From Zea mays (taxonomy: Eukaryota > Streptophyta > Magnoliopsida > Poales > Poaceae): a stretch of 64,000 bases of DNA. The position numbers were made by a program, and so were the translations under genes. The notes below the pieces were generated by a model, which was given only the letters and a program-made list of their open reading frames with translations, did no database searches and was not told where the DNA came from. Shown here in pieces: positions 9,925-21,300 of the stretch (the first letter of the stretch is position 1; every line of letters starts with the position of its first letter). The DNA is taken from assembly GCF_902167145.1 (NCBI RefSeq), contig NC_050098.1, positions 30,064,501 to 30,128,500 of the forward strand, given 5' to 3'.

Positions 9925-11762
9925 ACACCCCGGATCCTCTAATTATTCAGCTAAGGGCACCCCATTCCACCCTCATGGTTGCACTGTTTTCCCGGGCGGT
10001 CATCCATTGAACAGGTCCTTACGGAGAGGCACTCGAGAAACCGCTCGAGTCCCCTTGAAAACCACAAGTATAATCATAAAGAAGAACGGGAAAACAGCGT
10101 ATCATAGATAATCACATCATGTTCATTGATTAGAGTTGAGCAATAGCATCAGACTAAGTAGTAATAATCCGACCCAAATAGGTAAACAAGGACATGGATA
10201 ACAAAAGCTAGTCAATCCTTAGGTATAAATGTGTAAAGCGGGAGGTGAATTAAAGAATGAATAGGACAGAGATAGGTCAAAGGACACTTGCCTCCACCAA
10301 CCGACTGCTGCTCAGGGGCTTCTCCTGCGAATTCCTCGGGCTCTTCGACCGGATCGTTCTCTATGCGAGCGCAAACATACATGGTTGCACTGTTTTCCCG
10401 GGCGGTCATCCATTGAACAGGTCCTTACGGAGAGGCACTCGAGAAACCGCTCGAGTCCCCTTGAAAACCACAAGTATAATCATAAAGAAGAACGGGAAAA
10501 CAGCGTATCATAGATAATCACATCATGTTCATTGATTAGAGTTGAGCAATAGCATCAGACTAAGTAGTAATAATCCGACCCAAATAGGTAAACAAGGACA
10601 TGGATAACAAAAGCTAGTCAATCCTTAGGTATAAATGTGTAAAGCGGGAGGTGAATTAAAGAATGAATAGGACAGAGATAGGTCAAAGGACACTTGCCTC
10701 CACCAACCGACTGCTGCTCAGGGGCTTCTCCTGCGAATTCCTCGGGCTCTTCGACCGGATCGTTCTCTATGCGAGCGCAAACATACATACATACATCCAC
10801 ATACTTAATACAAAAGAACAGTACACCATACAAGATAACAAATAAAGCGAATATGCATCAAGTATGACATTCGATATCGCATTTGTTATGGTTAGAAAGA
10901 AACGGGAAAGGTCTCGCAGGGGGGGTTAAATCTTATGCACTAATGACACAATTGGTTTTTAACAAAATAATTCTGTTATATAAATTTATATATACTAATG
11001 GAAACCTAATCACTTTTAGTTGATCAACATTGCACAGGGTAAACAATTAACTACGTGAATCAATAACATAACGGAATTTTAAATTAAACTTCCTATTTTC
11101 CCATAGCATGAACAGTGATTAGTCTACTTAAAATACAGTAATTATGATCACAGAAAGTAAATAAAATAAAAATAAAAACATAAAAAAAAACAGAAGGGGG
11201 GGGGGGCGGTTGAACCGGCCCTAGGGCGGTTGAACCGGCCCTAGGCGGGGCGCGCAGGGGGCGGCCGAGCGGCCGAGCAGGGGGGGGGCGGGGCGGCCGA
11301 GCGGCCGAGCCGGCCGAGCCGGCCGAGCCGGCCATGGGGCGCGCGCGGGGAGGGCCGAGGGGGGGGCGGCTGGGCCTATTGGGCCCAAGGGGGGGCGCCA
11401 GGGGGCGGCTGGGCCGGCCGGGGTCGGCCCACGGCGCGGGAGAGAGAGAGAGAGGGGAGAGAGAAAGAGAGAGAGAAGAGAAAGAAAGATCTTCTCCACA
11501 TTTTCGAAATCCGATCTTTCTACATGAATGCAATTGCGCTTTCAAAGCAATCAAAAGAAATGCAAGGTTCGGCATGGTGCATCAAACAACATAAGGTATT
11601 TAGGGTTTTTTTTTCCTTACACGGGAATTCCAAACCGAATCCCGCTAGAGCTTTGGAAAAGGTCAAGGTTTAGCGAGGGGAAAAAGAAAAGGAAAGGGTA
11701 ACGCCCGAATTTTGGCGAGTAAAGAAAAGAAAAAATTCAACTGCAAAATTCGGGGCGTTACA
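9925..11762 (-). repeat. Inverted LTR (middle to start)
   Basis: Minus-strand LTR beginning TGTAACGCC at 11762 and running down to 9925. The portion nearest 11762 matches the LTR start at 2813. The segment 9925-10110 is the reverse complement of about 3445-3620. In between, 10110-11214 holds AT-rich LTR sequence absent from the 5' copy. The GC-rich part (11215-11380) shows repeated CGGTTGAACCGGCCCTAGG and GGCCGAGC-type units and a poly-G run. Confidence 0.75.
9974..10785. repeat. 406-bp tandem duplication
   Basis: Two direct copies, 9974-10379 and 10380-10785, apparently identical, each running from CATGGTTGCACTG to GCGCAAACATA. The duplication lies inside the inverted LTR. The junction shows only short CAT/CATA microhomology. 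Confidence 0.85.
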
Positions 11763-12068
11763 AACCTATCCCCCTTAAAAGAATCTCGCCCTCGAGATTC
11801 AGGGCTGGCTAGCAAAGAGCTCCGGGTACTTGGCCATCAGATCATCTTCACGCTCCCAGGTTGCTTCTTCCTCAGAGTGGTGACTCCATCTGACTTTGCA
11901 CATTCTGACGGTCTTCCTTCGGGTGACTCTATCTGCAACCTCAAGGATCTGAGCTGGCTTCTCAACGTAGGTCAAGTCCTCCTGGACCTCAAGACCTTCC
12001 ACTGGCAACTGCTCTTCTGGCACACGCAAGCACTTCTTCAACTGAGACACATGAAAGACATCATGCAC
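11763..12068 (-). pseudogene. Integrase C-terminal end with chromodomain, inverted
   Basis: On the minus strand from 12068 it encodes about 90 residues starting MHDVFHVSQLKKC, the usual integrase C-terminal motif of chromoviruses. These continue through EVADRVTRRKTVRMCKVRWS and EEEATWEREDDLMAKYPELF, a chromodomain-like module ending at 11799. The polypurine tract and LTR start follow at lower coordinates. The integrase core that should precede it is absent. The chromodomain places the parent among Del/Tekay-type chromoviruses. Confidence 0.85.
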
Positions 12069-12326
12069 AGCGGGTTAGCGGCAACCCCCAGTCGGCTGCC
12101 TGTGAAGGCCGCGTTATCTACGTTTCTTTTCCGCACTTTGATTTATTGTAAGAACTATATGGACGTCTCAGACGTATGATGTAATCGACTATTATTTCCC
12201 CTTTTAATACTATTTTGAGCACTGTGTGATGATGTCCATATTATGTAACTGCTGTGTACGTGAATAACTGATCCTGGCACGTACATGGTTCGCATTCGGT
12301 TTACCTTCTAAAAACCGGGTGTGACA
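12069..12326 (+). repeat. Terminal LTR end of the composite
   Basis: The last 255 bp match 8084-8338. It ends GTGTGACA and is followed directly by the GAAAC target-site duplication. Confidence 0.8.
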
Positions 12327-13585
12327 GAAACCTACAACTCTGTTGAGGCATCCCAAAGGATCGGGTATCTTTGAACCTTCTCAAGTGATTCCAAAGATCA
12401 AACTTGAGTCCTTTCTCTTTTCTCGATATAGAGATCGAAGTCTTTTCAAAGTACGTCACACGTCGAAGCCTCTTGATAGCTTTACAATCAATGTGAGTCA
12501 CAACTCCAAGCTCAAAGATCACAAGAAGGTAGCACACACTCTTCCCTTTATTACTCTATCAAGGCACTATCACAATTCTCACAAAAAAGACTAGCTCTAT
12601 TGTTCAATTCTCTCTTTTGTGGCACTTGGGAGACTATGATTACTTGGGAGTTTGCTATAGTGTATTGGAGATATTGCACAACTCTTGTATATTGATGTGT
12701 TGGTTAGAGGTATATTTATAGCCCTCAACCAATTAAATAGTCGTTGGGATGAAATCCTAGATCTGATATAAATTCGGGTGCACTGGACTGTGAACAATGA
12801 CTGGTCCAATGCACACCAGACCTTTGCCATGCATGTTGTTCAAGTGATCATTGGGAAAAGTCGTCGGGTGTTAGGGTCACTGGACAGGTTTGGTGCACCA
12901 CCGAACCCTACCACATGTGCCGCCACGTCATCTAACCGTTGGAATCTGAATCGACCGTTGAGTCCTGATAGGTCCGGTGGGGCCAACATTCTTGGTTCCA
13001 AAAACACCTTCTTTGTGTAACAGGTCTGATGCCCATTGGACTGGTCTGGTGCACCAGACCCTCCGAGCCCCAGAAACATGCTCTCTGTGTAACTGATATA
13101 CTGCCTAGTCTGTTGTACGCGGAGCAGCAAACTTAGTCCAATTTTGGATATTCTTCTTTGTTTTGGTTTAACTTCCTTCTTGAGTACTTCTATGACTTAG
13201 ACAAACATATAAAAGTCCATCCAACTAGTCTAAGCCATAGGTCTTCATGTTTTTTTATCAATCCAACTCAAATACTCATTCTAGCTCAAACTTAGCTCCA
13301 AAGCACCATTTTCAAAGTTTGAACTTTCCAACCTCTCTAAGGTGCTCAAATATGTTCATAGGGCCATTTAAAACTTATCCAAGTGGTTGAACTACTCATA
13401 GTTAATCTTTTACAAAATATGCCCTTTCTAGCTAAGAGCTATTTATTACATTAAAATCTTCAATTTTAATCTTATGAACCTGCAACCATTCACTTAGCCG
13501 AATAGTTAGTACATAATGATGTGATGGTCGTCAAACACCAAAACTAATATAGAAATGGCTCAAATCTCATTTCCCTTTCAAGCTG

Positions 13586-14711
13586 CAAGCATCGGGCGCA
13601 CCTAGCAGATGCAGCATGGTGTGACGGGAAGGAGTCACATGCTCCGATCCTTGAGGGTGGGTGCTTTGGCCCATTGTTGTGGAGGTAGAGGAGGCAACTA
13701 AGCTAGTGGAAACTAGCTAGCAAACAGAGCTCAAACTTGGTGATGATGCCGATCTAAGCTGGTGAAGCGGTATCGAAGTGATATCCATCATCACCATCAC
13801 GCTCAAGCTCGAGTCAAACCATGAAGGATTTTAGAACACCGTGACACACAAACCCCCTACCTAGCGAGACCTGACAGTGTTTTCATCAACCAGTGGTACC
13901 GAAATGCACCACTGGTAAGGTTCAATTAGGGTACTTTGGTTTGCAAGCTTTCTTATCCTTAGGTTTTTGGACTGGGGACTGACATGACTACTAACTGGAC
14001 TCATTGGAGGCAACATTCAAGAACAAAGAATTTTAGAGAGGTTCAGGCCACCGGAGTGTACCACCTTACATCATCTTTTGAGTTGTATTGCTTGGAAATG
14101 ACTAAGTATTTCTGCTCGTTTGGCTTGCTTCAACTTATCCGTGTGTCCCTTATCTGGGCCTCCCTTTCCCTTTAATAGATCGAGGGAAAGAGAGGGTACA
14201 ATAATAGTTAGGTGTAACCAAGCCATAACTCCTCCTGCTCCCATAGAATGATCTGGCCCATGGAGTTTGTATGGAGAAATCTTGGAGAAGTGATAGTGTA
14301 GAAGTACGTCTTCCATGATGCTACATGTGTCCTTCAATACTGTGACACGTGTCCCAGATCCTATGTCATTGCCATGAGGTATGGAGAAGTGACATGCTCG
14401 GTACAAGGTCGTCCATACGTGGTTGGCTATGTGAGTGCTAACCAAAATTCCACTATGGCGTTTTGGAACCATGTAGTAATGGGTCCTGATAACGAGGAGT
14501 CAGGTATTTGGCATCTATAGCTACACCTGTTCCACTGGGTATACTCTGCACGTCTTTTGACTCTGCCACCCCTTTGACCGGGTACGCGACATGGTCAGGT
14601 AGACGTGTGGCTTACTCGAGAGCCTGCTATGGGTATAGGTCCACTGGGGTCAGGTGGAGCCTCCAGAGCCCTTTAGTCCAAGGATGCATGGCTCCTATTG
14701 TCATGGGTCCT
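13586..14711. other. Unclassified degenerate repeat sequence
   Basis: No gene is recognised. It may be continuous with 15993-16440 once the solo LTR between them is removed, because both sides have similar composition and GGTCC/CCCTTT-rich style. It is probably an old retroelement. Confidence 0.35.
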
Positions 14712-15987
14712 TGAAAGTCACCTAGAGGGGGGTGAATAGGCGAAACCTATAAATTATAAACTTTGAACACGAACTTCACCCCGGGGTTAGGTTTGGAAAC
14801 AAATAATAATGAATACGGAGTGTAGAAGATAGTTCTTCTTTCTATGAGTTGCTCAATCAATGCAGATAACTTTGGGAGCTAACTCAAAGGATTGTGAGCA
14901 AGAGAACTTTTAGAGAGAGAGGAGAGGGAGAATCAAATCAAGTTAATGATCAACACAAATGAACACAACGATTTGTTTCCCGTGGTTCGGTTCCAATGAA
15001 CATACTCCCCATTGAGGAGGCCACGAAGGCCGAGTCTTTTTCAACCCTTTCCCTCTCTCAATCGATCACCTAGACCGATTGAGTGCTTCTTCTTAATCTC
15101 ACGGATCACAAAGACCCCGCAAGGATCACCACACACTTAGGTGTCTCTTGCTAGTTTTATAAGTCACTTAGAGACTTTAGAAGGAGATGAAGAAAGCACG
15201 ATTAAAAAGCCAAGCAACAAGAGCAACAAATGAAACACAAATCACACTCTCTCAAGTCACTAATCACTTGTCTTAATTGTGGCACTAGAGAGGATTGGAA
15301 GCTTTGAATGTGTCTTGGAATGAATTCCTTACTCTTGTATTGAATGTGGATGTATTGAATGCTTGGGTCTGTTGAATGGAGGTGGTTGGGGGTGTATTTA
15401 TAGTCCCCACCACAATTATAGTCGTTGGACAGAAAGCAGCAGTTTTCTATCGACGGGCGCATCGGACAGTCCGGTGCACATCGAACAGGGCACTGTTCAC
15501 TGTCCGGTGCCTGCCACGCCAGCCGACTGTTGGGGTCTGTATCAGTCGACCATTGGATCCGACCGGTGCCCTGGCCACGCTGAGTTCCTCAGACCATTTC
15601 TGACCTTCTGACCACGATGGCAGTCGACCGTTGCCCCCTATGGTGAAGTCGACCGTTGGCTATGATCTCACCGGACAGTCCGGTGCACACCGGACAGTCC
15701 GATGAATTTTAGCCGCGGAGCGCTGAGTTTTTCCCGAGAGCGGCTTGTTCGTCGGGCGCGCCAGCCTGGGCACCGGACACTGTCCGGTGCACCGCAGGCT
15801 GGTGCAAGTCTGATTCGCCCCATATTTATAGAAATGGTCCAAGGGTCCATTTTCCTTACAGATATATGTGGACTTTATGCACTTGAGAAAAAAATCAACT
15901 AGGCAAACTAGTTAGTCCATAAGTTTTGTGATGGTCGTCAAACACCAAAATCGATTATAGGAGATGGTTGAGGTCATTTCCCTTTCA
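14712..15987 (-). repeat. Sirevirus solo LTR
   Basis: On the plus strand it runs from TGAAAGTCACCTAGAGG to CCCTTTCA, 1276 bp. It is flanked by perfect GTCCT duplications (14707-14711 and 15988-15992). No PBS or PPT abuts it, so it is a product of LTR-LTR recombination. It contains GGACAGTCCGGTG-type palindromes around 15465-15800, as in the LTRs at 34 and 50 kb. Confidence 0.9.
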
Positions 15988-15992
15988 GTCCT

Positions 15993-18301
15993 TGCAGTGT
16001 TCCAGAGGACATGTGGTGTGCCCAGACCCCTTCTAGACTAGAGCCTTCAGTGCTTTAGTGCCTGAGGGCCCTTTGCCCTGTTCAATATTTACAGGAGTGG
16101 ACCTAGGTCCCCGCTAGAGGGGTCTAGAGCCCTTTGCAGTCGTTTATGTATATGTGGCACTCTCGGATCTCAGGAATTAGGTAAGGGCCACATGTTACTC
16201 ACGGAGCCCTTCTGGCTAGTGAATGTTGTTTGTGAAAGGGTGCTTCTTTGATGGCCCAAGTGACGTTGGGTCCCTTTGGGGGTACCGCATGGTGGGAGCC
16301 TCAGCTAATTATACCTCTATTTTTTCAGAGGTGTTTTGTCACCTTAAACCACCTTATAAGTGGGGGTTATAGCCAGTCTTCCAACGTAGGCATTTGTTTG
16401 TAGCGTCTTGGGTACCATATCTAGGGACTCTGAAAACGTCTTATAATTTAAAATGAAATAAGTAGAATTTTATATGTAGCAACTTTTGGAAAATTGTGTG
16501 AGATTTTATTAGTTGTATTCTTACATTATTTATTTTCTTTAGTATTGACCATCTTTGGTAGACATGTTATTTGCTACAAAATTTCAACAATTTTCTCCCA
16601 TATATTTTTTTTTACCAATTACAATACAGGCACAAACGTTGACATACATAACTTGAGCTCCTATAAATAGACATTTCCTTTGAAAGTTTTATAATTTAAG
16701 AAAGTATGTTTTCTACTCCTATAAATAAGCATTTCCTTTCAAAGTTTTATAATTCAAAACTGAAAAGTATGTTTCCTACTCTGATCAAATTATAGTTCCT
16801 TAGAAAGGTTTTTCATATTATTAAATCAGTTGGCGCTTGCTAAATGGTACATCGAGTTATCGACTATGATTTCAAACTATACTAAATAAAATGGACAGTA
16901 AGGTTTCATTCCACTTCAATAAAATACTAGTAGTTGCCTAGGCATCGGTATGATTTTATATTTCGTACTAGCTAGTTGACCGTGCTTTGCTACAGTTTTT
17001 ATATATCATATAAACATGTATTGATATATTTATATTTACTCAAATATAATCATGCACTATTTTTTTATATAATTATTGTTTATTTCTAAACATTAAAGTA
17101 CATGTGGTATGGTGTTAGTTGAGCAGGCGAGATCAGGTGCTGGGCAGACGCAGTAGTTGGCCGTGCGGGTGCTGGGTCCACATGACAGTAGCTGAGAGAG
17201 CGCTGCGTGGGCATAGGGCACGGCCCTCGAGGCGGGGCGGGTCTAAAGTGTCAGCACGGATGGTGAAGCCGTATTAGCACCAGGTGCCTACATTAGTTTC
17301 TTAATAGATTAAAAAGTATAGATATGAAGACATTGCTTAAATGAGATAGTTATTCAAACATGATTCAAACTTATAGATTAGTTGAGTGCAAATGACGAGA
17401 TATGTGGTGTGAGGTCAAACAAGATAGATTTTTCTTTCTCGTTTTTTTTTCACGCTCGTGAGATTAGGGACAATGAGGGAGGAGGTATTGGACTATAGCT
17501 TACCAAATAGGATGTGCTTAGTGGGTTGACCTAAGATACGACCTATTTAATAGTGTCCCGCCCGGCCCGATTCAATTTAAAGTAAATATGTGCCGTGCCT
17601 GAGTCGCCTTCTCGATATGTAGTGTTCGATATGTAGTGTTGGTTCGATCTGGCAATGATTTTTATTTTAGAATTATTAGTATATATATTTATAGTATATA
17701 TTCTTTATATAGTACAAATGAACAAATGGCGTAGTGATTAGGGGACAGTAGTTTGTTTCTTGCGATCTCATTCAACGAGAGAAACTCTAGCTCCTACGTT
17801 ATAGTAGTAGTGACACTGGAGTTTGACCCTTTTTTTTATATAAGCTTGACCTTTTTTTTATATAAGCTTGACTTTTTTTCTTGGAAACGTGAAACCTACG
17901 ACATGCTGTCCTGAGTTGATCAATACAATGGCGGATAAAGTGAAATGGCGGATAAAGTGAAGAAGAAAAAACTGCATCATTGTTGTTTCATGCCGTAGCT
18001 GCCAAGGAGGAATGATTCGTTATTATTTTTCCTTTCTATAAAGTTGAAGGGAAACAATTATACTACTTCTGAATATGATTTTTTTTCGATCTTTGAGATT
18101 AGCCGAAAGGAATGCTGAAGTGTACTGCAAGTCTGCACATAACAACAACACACCAACAACGCATGGTCCCACCCCGTCCCTCGCTCGGCACTTTCCAATC
18201 AGGCCGCCGTCCTCCTTATCTGAATCGCGTGCCTTCCAGGCTTCCAGCCCTCTGCCCGCTGTGCCCCACGCCCGGCCCCCCGATCCGACCCACCCAGCGC
18301 C
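15993..18301. other. Intergenic region upstream of the EXECUTER gene
   Basis: 15993-16440 resembles 13586-14711 in style. 16441-17000 is AT-rich and includes an imperfect tandem repeat of about 60 bp (about 16660-16780). About 16970-17330 is a GC-rich core between AT-rich ends, possibly a small transposon relic. Short tandem duplications occur at about 17835-17880 and 17930-17960. The last 200-300 bases, C-rich and CAA-rich, are a plausible promoter and 5' UTR. No clear TATA box could be assigned. Confidence 0.45.
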
Positions 18302-21300
18302 ATGTCCCCCGCGTGCGCCACGCCGGCGGCGGCGCGCCCGCTCAACACGGTTCCGACACGCCGCTCGCCGCCCTCTGCCGCGCGCCCGCCATCGGCCATC
18401 CCCGCCCGCCGCTCCGCCGGCTGCTGCTTCTGCGCCTCCTCCTCATCCTCGGCATCGTCGCCCTCCACCTGGGACTGGACCCGATGGAGCCGCCACTTCG
18501 ACGAGGTCGACCAGGCCGAGAGCTACGCATCCCTCCTCCAGGTAATCGCCATTTCATCATCCTGTAACTTCTAATCGAAGCAATCTGATGATCGCTCTTT
18601 CCTCTCCGACCGCGCAGTTCCAGCTGGAGGAGGCGGTGGAGAACGAGGATTTCGCGGAGGCCGCCAAGCTCAAGAGGGATATCATAGCGGCCACAGGAAA
18701 CGACGCCGTAGCCCACGTCATGGCCGAACTCAAGGTCCGGAACTGCTTTGTGCTGCCTCACATTCTGTTCCGTTTACCGATTTTCTAACTACAGCATTGT
18801 TTCATCTGGTTGCTCTTGTCCTTGTAAATTAGCGCAGAGTGCTATAGAGGAGCAGCGGTACCAGGACGCCTCGAGGTTGACAAGGCTTGCTGGGACCAGC
18901 TTGGTAATTACCAATACATCACTGATTACTTTTTTTTCCTGTACCTTTTGATTCTGTCATATGCATTCAGGGACAGAATTATTTGTCTTTTAAAGTCACA
19001 CATTGCACATCCCATCCTAACTAACCAAACTATTCATGTGGCGAATCGCTAATCTTGTGCCAACATGGTAATGAACCTAATAAAAAAGACGACCCATGAT
19101 AGATGATAGTGCCAAAACCATCCATTTTCATAAGGAAAAGCTCTGGCTTCCAACCATTTCCATTTCAGGTAGGTTGGTGGGTGGGATATGCTAAGGGCAT
19201 TGATGATTCCATTGGGAGAATTGTACGAATAAGCCCTGGTGTTGGCAGATATGTGGCCAAAAGCTACAGCCCGAGGTGCGTCTCACTAAGTTTGTAACTT
19301 AATCTTAAAAGTCCACATCAGACAAGTGTCTATATATTGCACAGTTCCATCTTACCAAACACTTGTTTTTATGCAGGCAATTGGTCACTGCATCTTCAGG
19401 GACCCCATTGTTTGAAATTTTCCTTGTCAGAGAAGATGACAAGACATATACAATGAAGGTGCACTGATCAAAGTGATTTCATCTTTATCATAATATTTAA
19501 ACAGTTAAGAAAAGTAGAAGGAAACCTCTGTTGTGCACAGATTTGATATTTGTACTTATGAAAAATTAGACAGGTAGTACACTTGCGACCAACAAAAGGA
19601 ACTTTAGGTGCATCATCCATATCATCAGCAATAACAGAAAGCCCAGCAACGGTAGAGACACCAGAAAGTAGTGCTATATCTGATAGTATTACAGAGGAGG
19701 CAAATATAGATACTCCAGTAAAAGGAAATGGGGATGCTGAAGAGAAAGAGCAAGATGTTGGTAGCAGCAAGGATACTAGTGTTGATGGATTTAAAAGTCT
19801 TTTGAATTTTTTTAAGTCTCGAATTCCTGAATTCAAAGTTCAGGTGATAAATGTTGATGTGTCTGAGGAAACTGAATTGGCTGCAAATTCGTCCGAAGAA
19901 TCAGTGCAAGACGATGTGAAGAGTACTCCAGAAGGCTCATTGGAAGAGCCAACCACTGAGGAACTTGAGCAGGAGGAGGATGTTCCAGAAGAAGATATGG
20001 ATGAAGAAAGTAAAAGTACGAAAGTGAAGCTTTTTATCAGTGGTGTGGTTCACAATAAAGAAGATGCTGGAACAAAATCATACGTTCGTGTTCCAGCTGA
20101 AATAAATAACATGGAAAAAGACTCCTTTGACCTGTACATTCCTGGAAATGGTTCTGGTCATGATCTGCCTGAAACGAAGGCTGCAAAACAGAAAGTTGCA
20201 GATATGGCTGCTAAATTAGCCTCAGAGCTTATGCCGTCTGATGTTGCCAAGGCATTATGGGGTACAACCAAGAGTTCTTCAAAGGTAGGAATGACATGGA
20301 TTTAGCTATACATGCCTGCAACTTCGAAAAATTTATTAATTATGATTTATACTCATGTGCATCAATGCTTGTTCACAGTTGGGTGAAATCTTATAATCTA
20401 ATTACAGAAGTCCTGAAATTTTGTAAGGCATTAAAGGCACCAAGATCCTAAAGATGTTTGTTTAGGAACTTTTCAAGTCTTATGTGATGTACAGTTATAT
20501 CAGTAGTCTTGCATACCTTCCAGAATAAGCAAACATGATTGTTTTGCTCTATACAAAAAGGTCAAGAAACTGGGTGGCCTGAACTGGCTGGACGATTTTC
20601 GAACAACTTGATGGTTTCTGGATTTGTAACCTTAATTACTATTAGCACCGATTGGTATTCATTATCTTATTATTTCCAGCGTATGCTGCGGTTTTAACTG
20701 ATTCTATGCTGTCAAGATCACCTTCCATTTGCCCATTTCATCTTATGCCAGACGGCTTCTCTTTATGCTGTCTTTTGCCACCAGTTCATACCATCTTATT
20801 GCAAGCAAGTCAACTGACAGATGGTTGTAACTGCAGATAAATAAAGAAGTTCAGGAGCTTTTAAGGCTTACCTTAAGCAAGGCCCGAGTCAAGCTGACCG
20901 ATGATACCTTTTTTAACCGGATCATTATGGACACTAACAGCATGGATCCATTTAATGGTAAAGTTTCCCCAGTTAAGTTGATGAGCATTTCTTGTATGAT
21001 CTAACAGTTGGAATGCTGGGCTAACATAGGTCTCTATGTGGGAGCATTTAGTCCATATGGACCAGAAATTGTGCAGCTCCGTCGGAAGTTCGGCCACTGG
21101 AATAGTTCCGATGACGTTGAGTTTTTCGAGTATGTCGAAGCAGTAAAGTTGACTGGTGATCTGAGTGTCCCTGCTGGCCAGGTTTGCAACTTTTATTTTC
21201 TAAAAAATGATGTCAATATGGCTCCCATGATTTCTACTGATCATATATTGTCACAGATAACATTCCGTGCGAAGATTGGGAAGGGCAAGCGACTTGAGAA

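Larger units (their letters stand above)
2813..12326 (+). mobile_element. Composite, internally scrambled Ty3/gypsy chromovirus (Del/Tekay-type)
   Basis: The whole 9514-bp block begins TGTAACGCC, ends GTGTGACA and is flanked by GAAAC at 2808-2812 and 12327-12331, as for one integration event. Its order is: LTR start and middle (+) 2813-3928; pre-gag spacer, gag, protease and RT (+) 3929-6972; LTR start (-) to 7667; PPT and pol end (-) 7668-7740; LTR end (+) to 8338; PBS, 321-aa ORF and spacer (+) 8339-9924; LTR middle and start (-) 9925-11762; PPT and chromodomain end (-) 11763-12068; LTR end (+) to 12326. Shared blocks look nearly identical. It contains no integrase core and only half an RNase H, so it is defective. 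Confidence 0.85.
2515..13580 (-). repeat. Sirevirus-type solo LTR, split by the composite gypsy insertion
   Basis: The left part, 2515-2812, begins TGATAGTTACCTAGAGG. The right part, 12332-13580, ends CCCTTTCA. Together they give about 1.55 kb of LTR in minus orientation. There is no PBS or polypurine tract on either side, so it is a solo LTR. The flanks are AGTTG (2510-2514) and AGCTG (13581-13585), a target-site duplication with one mismatch, which suggests an old insertion. The coordinates given span the gypsy element inserted within it. Confidence 0.7.

Noticed and set aside
18075..18545. 156-codon ORF overlapping the first EXECUTER exon
   Set aside because: Different frame from the exon that splices correctly to exon 2; Pro/Arg-rich product of GC-rich sequence. 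A shadow of the transit-peptide exon.
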